Notes under the pieces: generated by a model
What the model was told of the DNA's origin: nothing
The model's database searches: none
What the model saw: only the letters and a program-made list of their open reading frames with translations
Program-made: the position numbers and the translations under genes
Shown: positions 1 through 5,091 of the stretch, piece after piece
How the letters are laid out: each line of letters opens with the position of its first letter
How positions within the stretch are numbered: the stretch's first letter is position 1
From: Gammaproteobacteria bacterium
GTDB lineage: Bacteria > Pseudomonadota > Gammaproteobacteria > GCF-002020875
Assembly (NCBI GenBank): GCA_018671205.1
Contig: JABHIC010000385.1
Coordinates: forward strand, 1-8,146
Reading direction: 5' to 3'
DNA length: 8,146 nt

Positions 1-1035
1 ATTGCGGATAATATGGAAAATATTCTGGTTGTTTTTGGCTAGCAGGGGATGTTCCACTGGGCGCAGCTTCGGATCATGTAGTGCGGAGATATCGATAGAG
101 GCGACCTGAAACAGATCATTCATTGCCAGATTATCCTGTACAAAGACATCCTCTTCCTGATCCAGCCCCAACTCAGCAGCCAACATGCCATAGTGTGCCG
201 GGTCAAAACCACGACTCACCTCAAGTCGGACAATCGGGGCAAAATGGCGCTCTTTCACCTCAGACTCAATCATCGAGAGCAGATCGTCCGCACTCTCCTC
301 ATCCTTCTCGACACTGGCATTACGAGTGATCCGGAACATCTCACAGGTATCAACCACCATCCCCGGAAACAGTAGATCCAGATTATGGGTGATCAGATCC
401 TCAATCAACACAAACGAGTGTCCCTCAACATCACTCTCCACCGGATAGTAACGGGGCGCAAAATCCTTATGAACCGGCACCTTGATTCGTGCCAGCACAG
501 GATTCTCCTCCTGTGGATAGCGCAGGGAGACCAATAGATTGAGATTAAGATTGGAGATAAACGGAAAGGGGTGAGAGGGATCCATCGCCAGCGGGGTCAA
601 TAGTGGCAACACCTTCTCCTGGAATACCGCCCGCATCTGCAGCCGCTCACCATCTGTCAGCTCTTCATAACAGATTAGATGGATATCTTCCGTTGTCAAC
701 TCCCGTTTCAGCGCCCCCCAGATTACACTCTGGTGCTGTTGAATCTTTCGCACCAGAATATGGGACTCACGAACCTGCTGGATCGGTGTCAGCCCATCTA
801 CCGTTGGCTCCTTGTAGCCTGCTGCCAACTGCTGCTTGAGCCCACCGATGCGCTTCATGAAGAACTCATCCAGATTGGCACTCACAATGGCAAGAAACTT
901 GACCCGCTCCAGCAGAGGGTTACGGGGGTCCTCTGCCTCATGTAGTACCCGTTGGTTAAAAGCAAGCCAGGTCAGCTCCCGATTCAGATAGAGTTTACTA
1001 TTCTGAAGATCCACACTGTTTGATTCCATACTCAT
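1..1035 (-). CDS. ppk1: Polyphosphate kinase 1 (PPK1), N-terminal 345 residues, partial
   Basis: PPK1 reversibly transfers the ATP gamma-phosphate to polyphosphate chains. It is usually a roughly 690-residue, membrane-associated homo-oligomer. Translating the minus strand gives an uninterrupted 345-codon frame that runs off the window edge. Near the N-terminus are LYLNRELTWLAFNQRVLHEA (about residues 15-34) and FLAIVSANLDEFF (47-59), the family signature of the N-terminal domain. Asn54 matches the ATP-binding Asn of E. coli PPK. The middle domain follows, with TPLAMDPSHPFPFISN. The visible part ends at NIFHIIRN, just before the place where PPK1 proteins carry the HHPY-type motif, so the catalytic histidines lie outside the window. 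Start chosen: ATG at 1035. A GTG in frame at 1038 is an alternative, with AAGGGAG seven bases upstream of it and ten bases upstream of the ATG. The gene follows the NIT kinase in the same direction after 115 bases, so co-transcription is possible but not shown. Family assignment is very secure. Confidence 0.96.
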   Translation of the reverse strand, partial: MSMESNSVDLQNSKLYLNRELTWLAFNQRVLHEAEDPRNPLLERVKFLAIVSANLDEFFMKRIGGLKQQLAAGYKEPTVDGLTPIQQVRESHILVRKIQQHQSVIWGALKRELTTEDIHLICYEELTDGERLQMRAVFQEKVLPLLTPLAMDPSHPFPFISNLNLNLLVSLRYPQEENPVLARIKVPVHKDFAPRYYPVESDVEGHSFVLIEDLITHNLDLLFPGMVVDTCEMFRITRNASVEKDEESADDLLSMIESEVKERHFAPIVRLEVSRGFDPAHYGMLAAELGLDQEEDVFVQDNLAMNDLFQVASIDISALHDPKLRPVEHPLLAKNNQNIFHIIRN

Positions 1036-1045
1036 CACGTTAATA

Positions 1046-1052
1046 CTCCCTT
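1046..1052 (-). promoter_or_regulatory. Ribosome binding site of ppk1
   Basis: AAGGGAG on the minus strand is a good Shine-Dalgarno match. It lies seven bases before the GTG at 1038 and ten before the ATG at 1035, so it supports a start here but does not decide between the two codons. Confidence 0.6.
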
Positions 1053-1104
1053 AAATTCAACCAACCCTTAGTCACCGATCCATTCACTCACTTTCCCTTC
1101 ACAG

Positions 1105-1125
1105 GGGGAGGAGAATCTCCTGCCC
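1105..1125. repeat. Short inverted repeat in the ppk1 leader
   Basis: Arms AGGAGA (1109-1114) and TCTCCT (1116-1121) flank a single A. After one G-G mismatch the pairing continues with GGG (1105-1107) and CCC (1123-1125). In RNA this would be a small GC-rich hairpin with the innermost pair open. It sits 25 to 45 bases past the stop of the NIT kinase and about 70 bases before ppk1. No run of T follows on either strand, so it is not a standard intrinsic terminator. An RNA processing site, an attenuating hairpin or a protein site are possibilities, and chance is also possible. The rest of 1036-1150 shows no convincing promoter. Confidence 0.4.
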
Positions 1126-1150
1126 ACAAAGTATATCAACTACTCTCCTG

Positions 1151-4150
1151 TTATTCAGAACCCGCTACAGAGATCACTCTACCCAGACCAATAATCAGGT
1201 CCATCACCAGAGGGGAGACCGACGCCTCCTCACCCTGATCAATTGCATCACACACCGCTTTACCCAAGTGGGTCAGTTCGGGATAACCAAATGAACTCCC
1301 GCTCCCCTTGATCGCATGGGCTATCTGGTGAAGCTGCACCCAATCCTTTGCCGAGATAGCCACCATCAACGCCGCCTTATTGGTGACTGCACTCTGTGCA
1401 AAAATTGCCATAAGCTCATCGTCCACCTCCGTCTCACGATCAGCCACCACGGCTCTACCTGTAGAGGGAGGAGTCGCCACCTTCTCATTAGAGGATAGGT
1501 ACTGGCTCAGGAAACGCCCTAACTCATGGCGGTCAATCGGTTTACTGAGAAAGCCACTGCATCCCGCCTGATTAAACGCATCACGATGTTTCTGCATCAC
1601 GTTTGCGGTCAGCGCCACAATAGGGGTAAGGTTGCCCTCTGCCCGAAGCCGCTCTGTCGCGGCAATACCATCCATCACTGGCATCTGCATATCCATCAGA
1701 ATCAGATCGAACGACTGCCCCCTGACCTGTTCAATGGCCTCTTCCCCATTACTGGCAACCACCACATCCACCCCCATTGACTCCAGAATTCTCCGCTCAA
1801 GCTGCTGCAGCTCCGGAGTATCCTCAGCAATCAGTACCCGCCCTCTGTATTTTGTCGACAGTACTGTAGCTCTATCCACACTCTCCAGGGGCTGATCAAC
1901 AGGAGTCTCACTGGGCCGGTAGGGCAGCACCAACTGAAAGATGGAGCCCTTGCCAACCTGGCTGGAGGCATCAATATGCCCTCCCATCAGTGTAGCCAAC
2001 ACATCCGAGATATAGAGTCCGAGACCCGCTCCCCCAAAACTGCGCGAGATCGAACCATCTGCCTGCTCAAAGCGTTGGAACAGCTGATCCATGGTCTCCG
2101 GCAAGATCCCTATCCCGGTATCCTCCACCTTAAAGAAGAGGTAACCATCCGCAGACCAGACCCCCAACGAAACCTCTCCTGATTCGGTAAACTTGATTGC
2201 GTTACCAATCAGGTTGATCAAAATCTGTCCAATACGTTGCCCATCCCCGATCAGCTGATAGGGCTGCGCCTCCCTTAGCTCCACCAAAAATTCGATCCCT
2301 GCATCCTGGGCTCGTATTGAGAAGAGCTGCCGTAGATCCTCCAGCAGGGCTGAAAGGTCATAGTGACTCTCATCAATGGTAAATTTTCCAGACTCAATCT
2401 TGGACATATCCAAAATATCATTGACCAGTGCCAGCAACCCCTGCCCGGAGGTCACAACGGTACGAATCAACCTTCTCTTCTCCTCATCGACCTCCTGCTC
2501 AGCCATAAGCTCACAATTGCCGATAATCGAGGTGAGTGGAGTACGCAGTTCATGGCTCATTGAGGCGAGAAACTCATCTTTGGCACTATTGGCCGCCTCT
2601 GCATCCTGTTTGGCCTGCTGTAGTAACGTCTCCTGTGCTTTACGCCCGGATATATCGCTGAGCACCCCAGAGAAGTGGATCACCCCATTTTTATACCAAC
2701 TGGAGAGTGCGAGTGAGACCGGAAACTCATGCCCCTCCTTGTGCAGCCCCTCAATATCCACGGAATCGACGGATGTACCGATTAATTTGGGCTTACCCCC
2801 TGTCGCAACCCGGTGAATCGCATGTTGATGAGAGGCATGATAGCGCTGAGGAATAATCGTTGATAGCCCCAACCCTCTGATCTCACGATCCGTGTAACCA
2901 AAGATACGCTCTGCCCCCCGACTCCAGAAGACAATCTCTCCTCTATTGTCGATAGAGACGATGGCCTTATTGATGCTCCCCATAATGGCGCGAAACTGCG
3001 CCTCACTTTCAGATAACTGTCGCACGTACCGCTCAGACTCACTGTTTTTCTGGCGTAGCACATCAGACAGCTGATTAAAGGTAGTCCCCAGCGCACCCAC
3101 CTCATCCTCTCCCAGATGGGTGATCTGTTGAGTGTAGTCCTCGCCCTCTATGACTTTCTGCATAGAGTCACTGATATTCTCGATCCCGTGGATAACCTCC
3201 CTCGCCATTCGTATCGCAATAAACAGCGAGATGAGTACAACGGTGAGCATCAAAATTGTAGTGGTTAGCAGAACCTCCCTGGCACCCCCATTAAGCTCAA
3301 CGGCATAGCGCTGAATATCGGCATAGATCCGTTTCGCAACTCGATCAATCACATCGATACGACGGGTCGCCAGAGAAAACCAGACCTTTGGCTCTACCGT
3401 GACAATAGCGGGATCACGATTAAGAACCGTATCCCGCATCTTCAGATAGCGCTTCTGATCAAACTGGTCACGCTCCCTCTCCCACAAGGCAAGCTGACTG
3501 CTGCTCAGGTTGGATTGAAAAATCGGCAACCACGTCTCCTGATCTGCCAGATAGCCATAGATCTTGACCAACGATGCCTCATCATGCTCCCCCCTTGCAA
3601 AGAGACCATTCAACATCCCTCGCTCCTGCCCCATCCGCTCTTTGATCCAGAGTGCCGCAGTGTGGGCGCGAAAACTGCCGGAGAGGTGCTCATCTGCCAC
3701 CCGGTGGCTGAGAAAATCGATGAGCTGTATGGCATGAGTATTGATTTCGGAATAGTCATCAAACGAAATAACAGAATCCACCCCGGCATCCATTGGTTGT
3801 AGCACCAGGGAGAGCTTCACCAGCCTCTGCTTCAGCAGCTGATCATCCGGGTACCACCTGTTCGCCTGTTGCTGGTACTCCTTGATAGCACCGTCCAGTA
3901 ACTCGCGCTGGTGGCGGAGCTGCTCTCCTAGAGGCGTTCTCTTGCTCCCCAGAAAACCGGCACTCAGACCACGCACGTTTGCCGAGTGGTGGGCAATCAT
4001 GGCGATCTGCTGACCTATTTTCACAATATGCTGTGTCTGTTGTGCGGCATCCAGAACCCTCCACTTTTCCTGGATAATATGGGTCACCAGCAGCAGCATT
4101 CCGAGAATCGGAACCCCCAATATCAATACAAATTTTTGGCGAATTTTCAC
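1151..4150 (-). CDS. NIT-domain hybrid sensor histidine kinase (HAMP-PAS-HisKA-HATPase-REC-Hpt)
   Basis: An inner-membrane hybrid kinase of 999 residues that senses an envelope signal and relays phosphate His-Asp-His. Domains in order: TM1 (7-26); a helical periplasmic sensor (about 30-290); TM2 (293-315); HAMP (312-366); PAS (385-505, with FWSRGAERIFGYTDREI); HisKA with phospho-acceptor His533 in MSHELRTPL; HATPase_c with Asn650 of the N box, DTGIG (677-681) and GAGLGL (707-712); REC with Glu776/Asp777, phospho-acceptor Asp820, Thr848 and Lys870; Hpt with His945 in AHAIKGS. All key residues are present. The sensor has RGLSAGFLGSK (60-70) and GQERGMLNGLFARG (174-187), typical of NIT domains, which in characterised proteins respond to nitrate or nitrite; the ligand here is not shown. 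The start is a GTG, the first possible start after an in-frame TAA at 4157-4159, with no clear ribosome site, suggesting coupling to the rhodanese gene six bases upstream. No DNA-binding output domain is present. Confidence 0.93.
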   Translation of the reverse strand: MKIRQKFVLILGVPILGMLLLVTHIIQEKWRVLDAAQQTQHIVKIGQQIAMIAHHSANVRGLSAGFLGSKRTPLGEQLRHQRELLDGAIKEYQQQANRWYPDDQLLKQRLVKLSLVLQPMDAGVDSVISFDDYSEINTHAIQLIDFLSHRVADEHLSGSFRAHTAALWIKERMGQERGMLNGLFARGEHDEASLVKIYGYLADQETWLPIFQSNLSSSQLALWERERDQFDQKRYLKMRDTVLNRDPAIVTVEPKVWFSLATRRIDVIDRVAKRIYADIQRYAVELNGGAREVLLTTTILMLTVVLISLFIAIRMAREVIHGIENISDSMQKVIEGEDYTQQITHLGEDEVGALGTTFNQLSDVLRQKNSESERYVRQLSESEAQFRAIMGSINKAIVSIDNRGEIVFWSRGAERIFGYTDREIRGLGLSTIIPQRYHASHQHAIHRVATGGKPKLIGTSVDSVDIEGLHKEGHEFPVSLALSSWYKNGVIHFSGVLSDISGRKAQETLLQQAKQDAEAANSAKDEFLASMSHELRTPLTSIIGNCELMAEQEVDEEKRRLIRTVVTSGQGLLALVNDILDMSKIESGKFTIDESHYDLSALLEDLRQLFSIRAQDAGIEFLVELREAQPYQLIGDGQRIGQILINLIGNAIKFTESGEVSLGVWSADGYLFFKVEDTGIGILPETMDQLFQRFEQADGSISRSFGGAGLGLYISDVLATLMGGHIDASSQVGKGSIFQLVLPYRPSETPVDQPLESVDRATVLSTKYRGRVLIAEDTPELQQLERRILESMGVDVVVASNGEEAIEQVRGQSFDLILMDMQMPVMDGIAATERLRAEGNLTPIVALTANVMQKHRDAFNQAGCSGFLSKPIDRHELGRFLSQYLSSNEKVATPPSTGRAVVADRETEVDDELMAIFAQSAVTNKAALMVAISAKDWVQLHQIAHAIKGSGSSFGYPELTHLGKAVCDAIDQGEEASVSPLVMDLIIGLGRVISVAGSE

Positions 4151-4156
4151 CCAGGC

Positions 4157-4990
4157 TTACTGATGGACACGCTGATTCACCGCGTAGATCCCACCGGCGA
4201 GAAAGTGGTAGTTGGTATAGCCATTCTGTTGCAGTGAGTACTGTAACCAGCGAATCTGTTTGCCGGTAGCGTCAAAGATCAACAGCTGCTGATCCAGAAA
4301 TTTGCCCTCACTGAGCTTGCGCTTGAACAGATCAAGGTTGATCCGCTGATAGCGCTCCCGCCCCAACACCGGCATATCGGGCAGCTCATTTTTACTGCCG
4401 TCACTATTCCTGCGTTGTGCTGCATCGCGAACATCAATCACCACAGCTGGCGTCTCTTTCGCTTTTTTACGAAAGCTCTCATAGCTGATCTGGCGCGCCT
4501 CAAACTGCTGCTTTGAGATCAATGCCGATGGCCCTGCAAGAGGTTTACCCAGCAGGGTAGTATGCCCAGGGTAGGCGTTTGCCCAAGAGAAGATACCCGC
4601 ATCAAAGCTGACACTGTTGCTATACCCATACGCAACCGCTTTTCTCACCGCACGATAGCTCTTTGAGCAGGCAAACCCGTTACAGTAAAAAGCTATTCTT
4701 GCATTCTGATCAGGAACCCTTTTTTCCAGTAGAGCAAGAAAACTTTTACTGGAAACAGGGACACGGATCGCCTTATCAATATGGATGGTGTCATACTCAA
4801 ACCGGGTTCTGGCATCGATAATGGTAAGGGCCTCATACTCGTTATAGAGCCCCTCGGTAGAGATAGTAGCAACATCAGGAAACTGCTCCCGCAGTGGAAA
4901 CTCATGCTCCGTGGCAGCATACAGTGGGGCGGACAAAATAGCGGACAGGAGTCCTGAGCAGATCACATTCCTCACTATATTGGGCCGCAT
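4157..4990 (-). CDS. Exported tandem-rhodanese-domain protein
   Basis: A predicted periplasmic protein of 277 residues with two rhodanese-like domains, the fold that carries sulfane sulfur on an active-site Cys. A Sec signal peptide is clear at residues 1-25: basic Arg2/Arg7, hydrophobic core, cleavage after LYA. There is no lipobox. Domain 1 (about 44-145) has IIDARTRFEY (57-66) and the active loop FYCNGFACSKS, with Cys103 as the likely catalytic residue and Cys108 nearby. Domain 2 (about 158-275) keeps VVIDVRDA (183-190) and the terminal LAGGIYA, but the position of the catalytic Cys is Asp240 (IFDATGKQIRW), so it is probably inactive. Start chosen: ATG at 4990, which puts the signal peptide at the very N-terminus. 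A TTG at 5014 in frame would add eight polar residues and is less likely. It precedes the NIT kinase by six bases and is in the same operon. Inferred role: supplying, trapping or sensing reactive sulfur, or acting as an accessory sensor for the kinase. Confidence 0.88.
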   Translation of the reverse strand: MRPNIVRNVICSGLLSAILSAPLYAATEHEFPLREQFPDVATISTEGLYNEYEALTIIDARTRFEYDTIHIDKAIRVPVSSKSFLALLEKRVPDQNARIAFYCNGFACSKSYRAVRKAVAYGYSNSVSFDAGIFSWANAYPGHTTLLGKPLAGPSALISKQQFEARQISYESFRKKAKETPAVVIDVRDAAQRRNSDGSKNELPDMPVLGRERYQRINLDLFKRKLSEGKFLDQQLLIFDATGKQIRWLQYSLQQNGYTNYHFLAGGIYAVNQRVHQ

Positions 4991-5005
4991 GTCAGAGTAT
5001 CCCGC

Positions 5006-5028
5006 TTGAGTCAAAAACCGTTTGAGTC
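5006..5028. repeat. Tandem direct repeat TTGAGTC in the divergent control region
   Basis: Two identical heptamers, TTGAGTC at 5006-5012 and 5022-5028, are spaced 16 bases start to start. Each is preceded by G and a pyrimidine (GC and GT), extending the match to eight of nine positions. They fall around the expected start of the rhodanese transcript. Tandem half-sites like this are common for response regulators, although 16 bases is longer than the usual 10 to 11 spacing. Function is inferred only. Confidence 0.4.
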
Positions 5029-5051
5029 CACATCATATTATAGTGTACACT
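5022..5051 (+). promoter_or_regulatory. Possible promoter of the plus-strand hybrid kinase
   Basis: TTGAGT (5022-5027) and TACACT (5046-5051) are each a four-of-six match to the sigma-70 boxes and are separated by 18 bases. The predicted start would be near 5058, giving a leader of about 35 bases before the ATG at 5092. The match is weak and the -10 lies inside the palindrome at 5041-5052, which would suit a repressible promoter. TATTAT at 5036-5041 is another -10 candidate but lacks a -35 box. Confidence 0.25.
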
Positions 5052-5066
5052 AATCTGCCTTGATAA
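5037..5066 (-). promoter_or_regulatory. Promoter of the rhodanese-NIT kinase operon
   Basis: On the minus strand a perfect -10 box TATAAT occupies 5042-5037. Eighteen bases upstream is TTATCA (5066-5061), a four-of-six match to the -35 consensus. Transcription would start near 5030, leaving about 40 bases of leader before the ATG at 4990. The -10 box partly overlaps the palindrome at 5041-5052, which otherwise occupies the spacer. Confidence 0.5.
5041..5052. promoter_or_regulatory. Perfect 12-base palindrome, candidate operator
   Basis: TAGTGTACACTA is an exact self-complement with no central gap, and flanking bases do not extend the symmetry. It lies midway in the 101-base region between two divergent genes, overlapping the minus -10 box and the weak plus -10 candidate. 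A dimeric regulator bound here could control both directions. I do not recognise it as the site of a particular regulator. Confidence 0.45.
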
Positions 5067-5091
5067 AAGGTGGCCAACGATAGAAAAATCA

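Noticed and set aside
1105..1125. Intrinsic terminator after the NIT kinase
   Set aside because: The stem is there but no T-run follows on the minus strand.
1036..1150. Promoter or Pho box for ppk1
   Set aside because: No paired -35/-10 boxes or tandem CTGTCAT-like sites are visible.
2376..2816. Plus-strand open frame of 146 codons
   Set aside because: It lies antisense to the HisKA/PAS part of the NIT kinase, has serine-rich shadow composition and matches no family.
4157..4990. Rhodanese as a lipoprotein
   Set aside because: The only Cys in the signal region (residue 11) is preceded by NVI, not a lipobox, and lies within the hydrophobic core. LYA cleavage fits signal peptidase I.
4991..5014. 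TTG start at 5014 for the rhodanese
   Set aside because: It would add eight residues before a signal peptide that begins naturally at the ATG at 4990.
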